Assembly: GCF_030815095.1 (NCBI RefSeq)
Contig: NZ_JAUSWF010000010.1
Span: 13,506 to 77,505 of the forward strand
Source: Aedoeadaptatus ivorii
GTDB lineage: Bacteria; Bacillota; Clostridia; Tissierellales; Peptoniphilaceae
DNA length: 64,000 nucleotides
Direction: 5' to 3'
Shown: piece by piece, positions 35,051 through 44,031 of the stretch
How the letters are laid out: each line of letters opens with the position of its first letter
How positions within the stretch are numbered: position 1 is the stretch's first letter
Notes under the pieces: model-generated
What the model was told of the DNA's origin: nothing
Seen by the model: the letters and a program-made list of their open reading frames with translations, nothing else
Databases searched by the model: none
Made by a program: the position numbers and the translations under genes

Positions 35051-35133
35051 AGTTACCTCCGAAATCAGTATAGCACAGGGGCGGCTTCTATGAAAAGGTT
35101 TCACCAATTTTCCATCCCACGGCGTAGACTTTA

Positions 35134-35142
35134 TGGTATGAT
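35134..35142 (+). promoter_or_regulatory. Extended -10 promoter of the membrane protein gene at 35177
   Basis: TGGTATGAT, with TATGAT at 35137-35142. No convincing -35. Confidence 0.5.
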
Positions 35143-35176
35143 AAATTAAAATCGTGTAGAAATTAGGGGGATGATC

Positions 35177-36205
35177 ATGCAGAAACAGATAAAAAACGGA
35201 ATTATTTTTGTTGTTTTTTTAGTACTATGTTTTCTACTGACTCTAACGCCCTTCATATCGGAAGCCGCTTTGTTTCCCGTCAAAGAGACGAAAGACTTAC
35301 CCTTCCACGGATTGATTTTCGACAATCCCGCCCGGGTGGATCATTTGAAGATCACCCGCAGACCGGAAGGGGGACGAGACGGCCGCTATCGCTATGACGT
35401 GCGTTTTCGCTATCGGGGCGACGCTTCCAGTCTGCGCGTATTGGGCGCGCTTTCTGACAATGTGTACCTGCCGGAGGGCGTGGAACCGTCGCACAGCAAG
35501 GTGCGGCTCAAGGGCGACTACGACAAGGTGAGTGGTGCGGTCTATGAGTCTTTAAACATTCGCGATCTGGTCGCAAAGGAGGACTTTACGCTCCAACCGG
35601 ACGCCGAAATGCGCATTCCCCTGGATGAAAAGGTAGGGGATTATGCCTTCAGCGTGTCGAATCTGCCGGGGACACTGTCGCTCTCTTCGAAAAGACCGGT
35701 GGCGACCGTAGGCGTATTTATCACCAACGGCAAGGTCGACGACTTTTCCGATGTCGCAAAGGACGACGACAAGGACGTCAAGCCCGTCACCGGTTCCAAG
35801 ACCCGTTCGGGCATCTATATCAACAGCTTGGAGAGGATCTATCCCGCGGCGATGAACCGCGTCCGCTTTTGGAATACGGCTTCGAAGGTCGTGGCGGCGG
35901 TCGCCGTCATCGCCGTCGGCGCGGTGATTTTTCTCGACCGCAAAAAGCTGTATCCTGTGATTCCGTTTTCGATGCTCGCATTTGTATTTGCGCTTCCCCG
36001 GGCGATGGGAAAAGCACCAGGAAATCTCGGCGCCTTTTTGCTCCTTCCGCTTGCGGCGGGCATCGGCTATTTGCTCTTTAAGCTGATGACGCGGCGGGAA
36101 CTCAGGCTTTCGGGGCTGGATCTGCGGCAGGGATTGGGATTTTTCCTCCTCGCCTTCTGCCTTTCGGTCTTTGTCTTTGTGGTGCCCAGGGGGATTTACT
36201 TCTGA
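35177..36205 (+). CDS. Uncharacterised membrane protein with large extracytoplasmic domain
   Basis: A 342-residue protein I do not recognise. An N-terminal hydrophobic segment (about 8-29) is followed by about 195 residues with beta-rich appearance (RYRYDVRFRYRG, VGDYAFSVSNLPGTLSL, PVATVGVFITNGKVDDF) and then four C-terminal hydrophobic segments (near 238-256, 263-280, 289-307 and 320-338). The soluble part should face outside. ATG 35177 is preferred over 35171 because TTAGGGGG directly abuts the latter. The following gene has its own promoter, so this one stands alone. Confidence 0.7.
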   Translation: MQKQIKNGIIFVVFLVLCFLLTLTPFISEAALFPVKETKDLPFHGLIFDNPARVDHLKITRRPEGGRDGRYRYDVRFRYRGDASSLRVLGALSDNVYLPEGVEPSHSKVRLKGDYDKVSGAVYESLNIRDLVAKEDFTLQPDAEMRIPLDEKVGDYAFSVSNLPGTLSLSSKRPVATVGVFITNGKVDDFSDVAKDDDKDVKPVTGSKTRSGIYINSLERIYPAAMNRVRFWNTASKVVAAVAVIAVGAVIFLDRKKLYPVIPFSMLAFVFALPRAMGKAPGNLGAFLLLPLAAGIGYLLFKLMTRRELRLSGLDLRQGLGFFLLAFCLSVFVFVVPRGIYF

Positions 36206-36257
36206 AATCACAGGGCCCGAAGGGGGTATAGAAAAACACCCGGAAAACCTTACCGAA

Positions 36258-36286
36258 TTGTATTTTTATCTATTCCATATTATAAT
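36258..36286 (+). promoter_or_regulatory. Promoter of the BMP lipoprotein gene
   Basis: TTGTAT (36258-36263), 17-base spacer, TATAAT (36281-36286). Confidence 0.78.
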
Positions 36287-36315
36287 AAATGCAGATCAAA
36301 TAAAGGGGGAACCAA

Positions 36316-37413
36316 ATGAAGAAAAAATCGCTGTTTCTGGCCATGATCATGCTCTTTACATTTGTACTGGCGGCATGCGGCGGCGCAGAGAAAGCGGCCG
36401 ATAACGGCAATGAAGGTACGAATGCAAATAAGACGGAAGCCGAAGGCAAGACCGACGGCGACGTAAAGGGTATGAAGATCGGCTTTGTCACCGACGAAGG
36501 CGGCATCAACGACCAATCCTTTAACCAAGGCGTATGGGAAGGCTTGCAAAAGGCAAACGCCGACTTCGGATTCGACGTATCCTACCAAGAATCCAAGGAG
36601 GCGGGCGACTACGCACCCAATATCGAAACCCTGTTGGATGCCGGCAACGAAGTCATCGTAGCGGCTGGCTTCAACTTGGGCGATGCGATGTTGGAAGCGG
36701 CGGAAAATAACCCCGACGTTAACTTTGTCATCGTCGACTATACTTACGAAGACGGTCCGGACAACCTGACCGGTCTCGAATTTAAGGCGGAAGAACCTTC
36801 CTTCCTCGTCGGCTATATCGCGGGGCTTACCAGCGAAACCAACAAAGTCGGCTTTGTTGGCGGACAAGAATCCACGTTGATTCAAACCTTTGAATACGGC
36901 TACAAAGCGGGCGTGGACCAAGCGGCCAAGGAAAAGGGCCAAGAGATCCAGTTCGTCAGCCAATACGTCGGCAACTTCTCCGATGCGGCCAAAGGCAAGA
37001 GCATCGCGACCAATATGTATCAACAGGGCGCCGACGTGGTATTCCACGCTTCCGGCGGTGCGGGCGACGGCGTAATCGAAGCCGCCAAGGACCAAGACAA
37101 ATGGGCCATCGGCGTAGACCGCGACCAAAACGACATCGCACCGGACAATGTACTCACCTCCGCTATGAAGCGCGCAGACAGCGCCGTCTATAAGGTGCTC
37201 GAAGGCCTTTCCAAGGGCGAAGACTTCCCCGGCGGCGAAAACCTCAGCTTCGGCTTGAAGGACGGCGATACGGTCGACATCGCACCCACCAGCGACAAGA
37301 ATGTAAAACCGGAAATCCTCGCCAAGATCGACGCCTTAAAGGAAAAGATCGTATCCGGCGAAATCAAGGTGCCGAGCTCCAAGGAAGAATACGAAACATT
37401 TGAAGCAAAATAA
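36316..37413 (+). CDS. BMP-family nucleoside-binding lipoprotein
   Basis: A 365-residue binding protein of the BMP/PnrA family, which delivers nucleosides to an ABC importer. Signal peptide with lipobox LAAC (FTFVLAACGG), a low-complexity Asn/Glu/Lys linker, then KIGFVTDEGGINDQSFNQGVWEGL, the family N-terminus. IVAAGFNLGDAMLEAA, SFLVGYIAGLTSETNKVGFVGG, VFHASGGAGDGVIEAAK and WAIGVDRDQ follow as in PnrA. AAGGGGG precedes the ATG. It has its own promoter and terminator, so it can be made in excess over the membrane components. Confidence 0.93.
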   Translation: MKKKSLFLAMIMLFTFVLAACGGAEKAADNGNEGTNANKTEAEGKTDGDVKGMKIGFVTDEGGINDQSFNQGVWEGLQKANADFGFDVSYQESKEAGDYAPNIETLLDAGNEVIVAAGFNLGDAMLEAAENNPDVNFVIVDYTYEDGPDNLTGLEFKAEEPSFLVGYIAGLTSETNKVGFVGGQESTLIQTFEYGYKAGVDQAAKEKGQEIQFVSQYVGNFSDAAKGKSIATNMYQQGADVVFHASGGAGDGVIEAAKDQDKWAIGVDRDQNDIAPDNVLTSAMKRADSAVYKVLEGLSKGEDFPGGENLSFGLKDGDTVDIAPTSDKNVKPEILAKIDALKEKIVSGEIKVPSSKEEYETFEAK

Positions 37414-37426
37414 ATTTGATCTCGCG

Positions 37427-37452
37427 GGAGAGGCGAAATGCCTCTCCTTTTT
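37427..37452 (+). terminator. Terminator between the binding-protein gene and the ATPase gene
   Basis: GGAGAGGC (37427-37434), GAAAT loop, GCCTCTCC (37440-37447), then TTTTT. It separates the binding protein from the rest of its transporter. Confidence 0.88.
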
Positions 37453-37461
37453 GTTTGCGCC

Positions 37462-37490
37462 TTTAGAAAAGCGGGGGGATAGTGTATAAT
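37462..37490 (+). promoter_or_regulatory. Promoter of the nucleoside transporter ATPase gene
   Basis: TTTAGA (37462-37467), 17-base spacer, TATAAT (37485-37490). Confidence 0.75.
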
Positions 37491-37517
37491 AAAACGAGTA
37501 TATTAAGGGGGATAACG

Positions 37518-39047
37518 ATGGTTGAAAGACAAAATGCGCCCGCCGTGGAGATGCGTGGAATCACCAAGAAATTCGGTGACTTCGTGGCGAACGACACGAT
37601 CGATCTCGTCGTCGAAAAAGGGGAGATCCACGCACTCTTAGGTGAAAACGGCGCGGGCAAGAGTACGCTGATGAACGTACTCTACGGTTTATATGCGCCC
37701 ACGGAAGGCGCGATTCGGATCCACGGAAAGTCCGTGGATTTTCGCGGTCCCAAGGACGCCATCGAGGCGGGTTTGGGGATGGTGCACCAGCACTTTATGC
37801 TGTTCGAGCCCTTTACCGTGGTAGAAAATATTATTTTGGGAGAAGAACCCACAAAAGGCGTCGTGCTGGACAAAGAAGAAGCGCGTAGACGCGTGATGGA
37901 GCTTTCCGATCGCTACGGCCTCAAGATCGACCCGGACGATCGCATCGAAAACATTTCGGTGGGTATGCAGCAGCGGGTCGAGATCCTAAAAGCGCTTTAT
38001 CGCGATGCGGACATATTGATCTTCGACGAACCCACGGCGGTACTTACGCCCCAGGAGATCGAGGAGCTGATTAAAATCCTGCGCTCCCTCGCCGAAGAAG
38101 GAAAAAGCATTATCATCATCACCCACAAATTGGGCGAGATCAAAGCGTTGGCGGAGCGTTGCACGATCATTCGTCGGGGCAAGTGGATCGACACGGTGGA
38201 TGTGGCGTCGACCTCCGAAGAAGCACTGGCAGAAAAGATGGTCGGCCGCGAGATCGCCTTTTCGGTCTATAAAAAGCCCATGCAGTTGGGCGAGGAGTTC
38301 CTCAAGGTGGAAGGCCTTCGCGTCAAGGATTTTCGCGGCGTGGAAAAACTCCGCGGCTTGAATCTCGAAGTCCGAAAGGGCGAGATCTTCGGCATCGCGG
38401 GCGTCGACGGCAACGGCCAATCGGAGTTGTTGGAGGCGCTTACGGGTTTACGACCCATTGAGGGCGGAAAGATTTTCATCGGCGGCAAGGATATGACGCA
38501 AAAGTCACCCAAGGAGATCCGCGATGCGGGCATGAACAACATTCCCGAAGACAGAAACAAGCGGGGCCTGGTGTAGGAATTTAGCGTGGCGGAAAATATG
38601 ATCCTTCACCGCTTCCACGAGATGCCCTATGCCAAGGGCGGCATCTTGCAGGATGAAGCCATCCGTACCCATGCACAAGGGCTGATGGAATCGTACGACA
38701 TTCGGCCGCGGCGCAGCGATTATCTGGCGGGAGAACTTTCCGGCGGGAATCAGCAAAAGGTCATCTTGGCGCGCGAGATCGACGACGATCCCGAAATCCT
38801 GATCGCAGCGCAGCCGACGCGGGGTCTCGACGTGGGCGCAATCGAATACATTCACAAATTCCTGGTGGAACAACGGGACCGCGGCAAGGCGGTGCTGTTG
38901 GTGAGCTTCGAATTGGAGGAAGTCATGAGTCTTTCCGATCGCATCGGAATTTTATATGAGGGACAGATCACCAAGATCTTCCGAGACGGGGAGGCCGACG
39001 AAAAGGAATTGGGCTACTATATGGCGGGAGGTAAAGACCATGAATAA
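37518..39047 (+). pseudogene. Nucleoside ABC transporter ATPase gene interrupted by an in-frame TAG
   Basis: The intact protein would be a tandem ATPase of about 510 residues (YufO/NupA type). The first ATPase domain is complete: GENGAGKSTLMNVLYG, ENISVGMQQRVEILKAL, ILIFDEPTAVLTPQE. The second begins (GIAGVDGNGQSELLEALTG) but a TAG at 38574-38576 stops it after KRGLV. The same frame continues with EFSVAENMIL and then LSGGNQQKVILARE and LIAAQPTRGLDVGAIEYI, so only the one codon is wrong; relatives usually have a leucine there, and TTG to TAG is a single change. A GTG at 38586 could restart the second part (153 residues). Permease genes downstream are intact. Start ATG 37518 has AAGGGGG 6 bases upstream. 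Confidence 0.88.
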
Positions 39048-40152
39048 GCGTATGCTCTACTACACGCTGATGTCCGTCGCCCTGGGCCTTTTGGTGGGAG
39101 CGATTATCTTGCTTGCCGTGGACGTAAACCCCATAGAAGCGTATAAGGTCATGATTTTGGGCGCCTTCGGCCGTCCCAAGTATCTGTCTTGGACCATCGT
39201 CGAGGCGGTGCCGATCATCCTTACGGGGATCGCCGTCGCCTTCGCCTTTCGCACCGGCATCTTTAATATCGGGGCGGAAGGACAGTTTATCGTCGGGAGT
39301 TTGGGCGCCATTATGGTGGGCGCGGCGGTCGAGATGCCGCCGGTGATCCACGCCGTCGTCGCCATACTCGCAGGGGTCGCCTTCGGCGCGCTTTGGGGCG
39401 CGATTGTCGGCATCTGCAAGGCAAAGCGGGGCGTCAACGAGGTCATCTCCTCGATTATGTTGAACTGGATCGCCTTCTACCTGAGCAACTATATGCTCAC
39501 CAAGGCATTTCTCAGAAAGCCCGACAGCAACTATTCCTTCGACATTCACCCGTCGGCGGGGATTCGCATTTTGGGCGAGTGGAAGCGCTCCGGCGCCGGG
39601 CGCGCCTTTTTGCGCGAACACGAAATCCTCAAGGACATCTTGAACCCGCCGGTTCACTGGGGTATTTTGCTTGCCATCGTCGTCGCCATTGCAGTGTGGT
39701 TTATTTTAAAGAAAACCAGCTTGGGCTACGAATTGAAGGCGGTGGGCTACAATAAATTTGCCGCGGAATATGGCGGCATCAATATCTCTAAGAACGTCAT
39801 GATTTCCATGGCCGTTTCCGGCGCCATCGCCGGGCTCGCCGGCGCCGTGCAGGTGCTCGGCGTACAGGGTAATATCGGCCTGTTGGCGGCACAACAGGGC
39901 TACGGATTTAACGGCATCGCGGTCAGTTTGATCGCCGCCAATCATCCCATCGCCTGTATTCCTGCGGGCATTCTCTTTGCCGCCCTCAGTTACGGCGGCG
40001 GGAAGCTAAATTCCGCCATGAAGACGCCTTCGGAGATTATCAATATCGTCATCGGCATTATCGTGTTGTTTATCGCCATGCCGCGCTTTATGGACTGGAT
40101 CCGCAACAAATTTGCCGCGAAGAAACAAGGGGGAGGGGAAACCATTGAATAA
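39040..40152 (+). CDS. Nucleoside ABC transporter permease 1 (YufP type)
   Basis: A 370-residue permease of the branched-chain/BMP-type family with eight or more hydrophobic segments. AFAFRTGIFNIGAEGQFIVGSLGAIMVG is the diagnostic motif, and GGINISKNVMISMAVSGAIAGLAGAVQVLG another. A central polar stretch (FLRKPDSNYSFDIHP) is typical. The ATG at 39040 overlaps the end of the ATPase frame by eight bases and has GCGGGAGG upstream; the frame is open further upstream but without a start signal. Confidence 0.9.
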   Translation: MNKRMLYYTLMSVALGLLVGAIILLAVDVNPIEAYKVMILGAFGRPKYLSWTIVEAVPIILTGIAVAFAFRTGIFNIGAEGQFIVGSLGAIMVGAAVEMPPVIHAVVAILAGVAFGALWGAIVGICKAKRGVNEVISSIMLNWIAFYLSNYMLTKAFLRKPDSNYSFDIHPSAGIRILGEWKRSGAGRAFLREHEILKDILNPPVHWGILLAIVVAIAVWFILKKTSLGYELKAVGYNKFAAEYGGINISKNVMISMAVSGAIAGLAGAVQVLGVQGNIGLLAAQQGYGFNGIAVSLIAANHPIACIPAGILFAALSYGGGKLNSAMKTPSEIINIVIGIIVLFIAMPRFMDWIRNKFAAKKQGGGETIE

Positions 40153-41086
40153 CACAATACTGTTAAGCATCGCCGGGGTGCTGGGCATCACCTTGCTCTA
40201 CGCCGCTCCCTTGATTTATGCGGCCATGGGCGGCATCGTCAGCGAAAACACCGGCGTCGTCAATATCGGACTCGAAGGCATGATGACCATCGGCGCCCTG
40301 GTGGGCGCAACGGTCGGATTTTATCTGGGAAACCCCTGGCTCGCCTTTATCGCCGGCGGATTGGGGGGCATGGCCATTGCGCTCCTACACGGCGTGGCGA
40401 CGATCCACTTCGGCGCCGACCACGTGGTGAGCGGTACCGCCATCAACTTGCTGGGGCCGGGCCTTTCGATTTTCCTCGCCCGCCTGTTTTTCGACGGGGC
40501 GGCGATGACTCAACCCATCCCCCTCGGCAACAAGATGCCCCGGGTATTTTCCGGCGTCTTTAAGGGCGGCACCGTGGGCAATATTATCTTTAACCAATAT
40601 ATCACCGTATATATCGCCATCGCCTTGGTCGCCGTGGTTTACTTCGTCCTCTACAAGACCAAATTGGGACTGCGCCTTCGGGCGGTGGGCGAACACCCGC
40701 ACGCCGCCGAGACCCTGGGTGTCGATGTGTATAAGATGAAATACATCGGCGTATTGACCTCGGGATTTTTGGCGGGCCTGGGCGGTGCGAGCCTGAGTCT
40801 CGCCGTGGTGGCGAACTTCCGCGAGACCCTCATTTCGGGCCAAGGCTTTATCGCCCTTGCGGCGGTCATTTTCGGCGGCTGGAAGCCTCACACCACGCTG
40901 CTCGCGTGCCTCCTTTTCGGGGCGGCGGAAGGCCTGGTGGTCTATCTGGGTTCGACCTCCCTTTCGGTGGCGCCGGACCTCTTGAATATGCTCCCGTATG
41001 TCATCACCATGGTCGCCATGATCGCCTTCGTAGGCGAGGCACGTGGACCGTCGGCAAACGGGTTGCCCTACAAGCGAAACAAATAA
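40145..41086 (+). CDS. Nucleoside ABC transporter permease 2 (YufQ type)
   Basis: A 313-residue permease, partner of the preceding one. APLIYAAMGGIVSENTGVVNIGLEGMMTIGA is the family opening, followed by ADHVVSGTAINLLGPGLSIFL and LRAVGEHPHAAETLGVDV. The TTG start at 40145 overlaps the previous stop codon and has GGGGGAGGGG about 5 bases upstream. Last gene before a terminator. Confidence 0.9.
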   Translation: MNNTILLSIAGVLGITLLYAAPLIYAAMGGIVSENTGVVNIGLEGMMTIGALVGATVGFYLGNPWLAFIAGGLGGMAIALLHGVATIHFGADHVVSGTAINLLGPGLSIFLARLFFDGAAMTQPIPLGNKMPRVFSGVFKGGTVGNIIFNQYITVYIAIALVAVVYFVLYKTKLGLRLRAVGEHPHAAETLGVDVYKMKYIGVLTSGFLAGLGGASLSLAVVANFRETLISGQGFIALAAVIFGGWKPHTTLLACLLFGAAEGLVVYLGSTSLSVAPDLLNMLPYVITMVAMIAFVGEARGPSANGLPYKRNK

Positions 41087-41092
41087 ATGGTT

Positions 41093-41129
41093 GATGTGCA
41101 GACAAATGCGTCTGCGCATCTTTTTTTTT
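41093..41129 (+). terminator. Terminator of the nucleoside transporter operon
   Basis: GATGTGCAGAC (41093-41103) pairs with GTCTGCGCATC (41110-41120) with one G-T wobble; nine Ts follow. Confidence 0.9.
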
Positions 41130-41219
41130 GCTCTCCTTTGCGATATCCTAGAATAGGAATAATTGTCGATTCAAAACGATCGGCAGCCGTCAAATACATA
41201 TAAAAAGTACGGAGGAAAG

Positions 41220-42425
41220 ATGAATCGCAATCGATTGGAAAATGTTATGCTCGTCATACTGGGCACAGACATCAACGCATACGGCATCGCCCGCAGCTGT
41301 CATTCTCATTACGAAAAGACCTCTCATGCCTTCGGCTACAAGGCGCTCGTCGAGACGGCAAACAGCCGCATTGTAACGCCGCATATCGTCGAGGGTTTTT
41401 ATCGCGACGAGGTATTTACCCGCACGCTCCTCGACTTCGCCGCGGCGCATCCCGACAAGGAGAAAGTGCTCGTGCCCTGTTCGGATCTCTATGCGGAGCT
41501 GATGAGCCGCAATGCCGAAGTCTTACAAGGCGCCTATCGCTTTCGCATCGTAGAGGAGGCGCTGCGCCGAAAACTGGAAGATAAAATCGACTTTTACCAT
41601 ATGTGTGAAACCTACGGGCTCGAATATCCCGATACCCATGTATTGGATGCGGAATACGCGGATTTTGATTTTGAGGGCTTGGAGTATCCCATTGCAGTAA
41701 AGCCCAATGACAGCATTGGGTATGCCATGATCGATTTTCCCCATAAAAAAAAGGCCTACACCATACATACGCCGCAGGCGGCGCGGACGGTGATGGCACA
41801 GATCTACGGCGCCGGTTATAAGGGAGCCATGATCCTCCAGGACTTTATCCCGGGGGATCAAAGTGAAATGGCAGTGCTCAACACCTATTCCGACGGCGAG
41901 GGACGCGTGCGCATGATGTGCTACGGCAAATGCCTCTTAGACGAGGTGCTGCCCTTAAATATCGGCAACTACAATGCCCTCGTTACCGAAGACAATCCGG
42001 AAGTCTACGACCGGTATCAAAAGTTTTTGGAGGCGATCGGCTATAAAGGCTACGGCAATTTCGATTTAAAGCGAGACCCCCGCGATGGGAGATTTAAGGT
42101 TTTCGAAATGAACCTGCGACCGGGTCGTTCCAGCTTTTATATGGAAGCCGGCGGGCTCAATTATATCAGCTATCTCTTAAACGATGTGCTCGACGGCGGC
42201 TTAGAAGGTTGTCACCGCCATACAGCGCGAGGGCTGTGGCTCTATGTCGATCCCTATGTATTAAAAAAATACGCCTCTCCCGGAGACCGGGCGTATGCAA
42301 AAGAATTGTTAAAGGACGGCTATGCATTTACCCAGTGGTATGAGAACGATCGCTCGCCGGCGAGGCTACTTCAATACTGGCGCCGCCGCCTCTCTACCGT
42401 TAAATACTACCGTATCTACGGTTAG
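41220..42425 (+). CDS. ATP-grasp ligase, probable D-aspartate ligase
   Basis: A 401-residue ATP-grasp enzyme. The first 100 residues form the pre-ATP-grasp fold (VMLVILGTDINAYGIARSCH). The ATP-binding part has YPIAVKPNDSIGYA, MILQDFIPGDQSEMAVLNTY, and the metal-binding end KVFEMNLRPGRSSFYMEAGG. This pattern matches carboxylate-amine ligases related to D-aspartate ligase, which adds D-Asp to the lysine side chain of peptidoglycan precursors. The aspartate racemase gene that runs into it from the other strand supports this. The start at 41220 has CGGAGGAAAG directly upstream. Its last 60 bases overlap the racemase gene in antisense. Confidence 0.8.
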   Translation: MNRNRLENVMLVILGTDINAYGIARSCHSHYEKTSHAFGYKALVETANSRIVTPHIVEGFYRDEVFTRTLLDFAAAHPDKEKVLVPCSDLYAELMSRNAEVLQGAYRFRIVEEALRRKLEDKIDFYHMCETYGLEYPDTHVLDAEYADFDFEGLEYPIAVKPNDSIGYAMIDFPHKKKAYTIHTPQAARTVMAQIYGAGYKGAMILQDFIPGDQSEMAVLNTYSDGEGRVRMMCYGKCLLDEVLPLNIGNYNALVTEDNPEVYDRYQKFLEAIGYKGYGNFDLKRDPRDGRFKVFEMNLRPGRSSFYMEAGGLNYISYLLNDVLDGGLEGCHRHTARGLWLYVDPYVLKKYASPGDRAYAKELLKDGYAFTQWYENDRSPARLLQYWRRRLSTVKYYRIYG

Positions 42426-43133
42426 GGGATCGGGCCTTTTGGACTTGCCCGAAAGATCGATGCTCTTTTCGGCGAGGGTCGTAAGCGAATCGACGCAGAA
42501 GCGGGGATCGACGATGCCCGCACGATATAAGATAGAAAGCTCCGTACAGCCCAATAGAATGCTGTCGGCGTCTTTTTGTCGAAAGTAGGAAACCACCTCG
42601 GCGACTGAATCGGGGCGACACTTGCCCGTCGCCTTTAAGTCGGTATAGATGATCTCCATCACCTTTTGCTGCATTGTTTGATCGGGGAGGACATACGCGA
42701 TCCCTCGACGCGACAGGGCATCTTGATACAGACCCGAGCGGAGATTGCCCGTGGTGGCCATAATGCCTATGGTTTCGGCGGCGCGTTCTGCCACGGCATC
42801 GGCGGCGGTCTCGATCAAATTGACAATGGGCACCGATACGGAAGCGGCGAGCGCATCGTAAAAGCAGTGGGCGCTGTTACAAAGCAATACGATGGCATCC
42901 GCCCCGGCCTTTTCCAGAATTTTTACATCGCGCAAAAGATATGGCAGGGGACTTTCCTCGCTTTCGCCCAGTATGTATGCGGTGCGATCGGGGGTCGAAG
43001 CGGTAGAGGTAATCACCATATCGGGATAGTCCTGGTCGCAGTGGGCATCGGTAAGCGAGAGGACGATCGTCTGAAACTGCGCGGTCACCAGCGGGCCGAG
43101 GCCGCCCAGTACGCCGATGGTATGTTGGGACAT
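42366..43133 (-). CDS. Aspartate/glutamate racemase family protein, probable aspartate racemase
   Basis: A 255-residue PLP-independent racemase. The two catalytic cysteines are Cys85 in IVLLCNSAH and Cys196 in LLGCTELS. The opening TIGVLGGLGPLVTAQF is typical of aspartate racemases (GGxGP) rather than glutamate racemase MurI. It would make D-aspartate, the substrate of the convergent ATP-grasp enzyme. ATG 43133 is preferred over GTG 43142 because AAAGGAAG lies 8 bases upstream. The 3' end overlaps that of the ligase gene by 60 bases. Confidence 0.88.
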   Translation of the reverse strand: MSQHTIGVLGGLGPLVTAQFQTIVLSLTDAHCDQDYPDMVITSTASTPDRTAYILGESEESPLPYLLRDVKILEKAGADAIVLLCNSAHCFYDALAASVSVPIVNLIETAADAVAERAAETIGIMATTGNLRSGLYQDALSRRGIAYVLPDQTMQQKVMEIIYTDLKATGKCRPDSVAEVVSYFRQKDADSILLGCTELSILYRAGIVDPRFCVDSLTTLAEKSIDLSGKSKRPDPLTVDTVVFNGREAAAPVLK

Positions 43134-43163
43134 AAGATACACTTCCTTTCATAGATATTTTTC

Positions 43164-43192
43164 ATACTATCGCAGATAGAAAGCATATGCAA
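43164..43192 (-). promoter_or_regulatory. Promoter of the racemase gene
   Basis: Read on the minus strand: TTGCAT (43187-43192), 17-base spacer, TAGTAT (43164-43169). A small inverted repeat CTATC-GCA-GATAG lies at 43167-43179 beside the -10. The remaining 43193-43416 stretch holds no gene or structure that I recognise. Confidence 0.6.
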
Positions 43193-43416
43193 GAAGATTG
43201 GCCCTTGAAAGCCGAAAACAGCGCGATACCCGGTAGCATCGGCCGATCACGACGGCCTTGCAATAGGCGGGAAAAAGAGAATCGCTTCGTTTTGCCGAAT
43301 CTTAGAGATTATGACGCCGCCATGTTTGGAATTTTACCCGGATTGTACACGACGGGAGCGGTATTTCAGGTAAAATAGAAGGGAACATAGGATCGTGGCG
43401 TCGAAACGAGGTTTTC

Positions 43417-44031
43417 ATGATAAAGAATTGGATTCGAAATCCCCATGTAAAAAAATCGATCAATATAGCGAGCTGGGTGGCGACGGGTCTGTTTTTGTTG
43501 TGGATGTGGAGAGCGGGCCTTTTGACCGACGAAAACAAGATCCGCGCGGCGCTCGAGGCATCGGGTGCATTCGCCCCATTGGTCTTTATCGCGATTCAGG
43601 CGATACAGGTCGTCATCCCCATCCTGCCCGGGGCGGTGGGCTGCGTCTTCGGCGTGGTCTTCTTCGGCTCGCTAAAGGGATTCTTATACAATTACATCGG
43701 CATCTGCCTAGGCTCCATCGCGGCGTTTTACCTCTCCCGGCGCTACGGTTCGGCGTTCGCCAGACAGATGGCGGGGGGAAAGACCTTCGAAAAGTATTTG
43801 CACTATCTCGACGATACCTCGCGATTCGAGAAGGTCCTCGCCTTTCTCATCTTCTTTCCGTTTGCGCCCGACGACATCCTCTGCTATGTGGCGGGCTTAA
43901 GTCGCATTCGCTTCGAACGGTTTACGACGATAATTCTGTTGGGTAAACCCTTTGCCATCTGGTCCTACACCATGGGCATGGTTTATCTCATCAATGTGGC
44001 AACAAAGGTGGCGGGAAAGATCATACTATGA
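43417..44031 (+). CDS. TVP38/TMEM64-family (VTT domain) membrane protein
   Basis: A 204-residue membrane protein with about five hydrophobic segments and a VTT domain: AIQVVIPILPGAVGCVFGVVFFG, YNYIGICLGSIAAFYLSRRYG and FLIFFPFAPDDILCYVAGLSRI. The family is related to DedA proteins and is linked to lipid handling or membrane homeostasis; the exact role is unknown. It overlaps the glycosyltransferase gene by four bases (ATGA), so it may work in the same membrane-lipid pathway. Confidence 0.9.
   Translation: MIKNWIRNPHVKKSINIASWVATGLFLLWMWRAGLLTDENKIRAALEASGAFAPLVFIAIQAIQVVIPILPGAVGCVFGVVFFGSLKGFLYNYIGICLGSIAAFYLSRRYGSAFARQMAGGKTFEKYLHYLDDTSRFEKVLAFLIFFPFAPDDILCYVAGLSRIRFERFTTIILLGKPFAIWSYTMGMVYLINVATKVAGKIIL

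Noticed and set aside
37485..37517. Upstream in-frame start for the nucleoside ATPase (GTG 37482)
   Set aside because: This codon falls at the -10 promoter TATAAT, so it is not in the mature transcript; ATG 37518 has a good ribosome binding site.
38574..38576. UAG recoded as an amino acid (for example pyrrolysine)
   Set aside because: TAG is used as a normal stop at the ends of hydF, mazG and ftsH, and the family has no special residue at this place.
38586..39047. Independent small ABC ATPase gene
   Set aside because: It is in the same frame as the upstream ATPase, lacks a Walker A motif and continues the second ATPase domain exactly, so it is the remainder of an interrupted gene.
43193..43416. 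Possible small RNA in the gap before the VTT gene
   Set aside because: No stable long hairpin, terminator or known RNA motif could be seen in this stretch.
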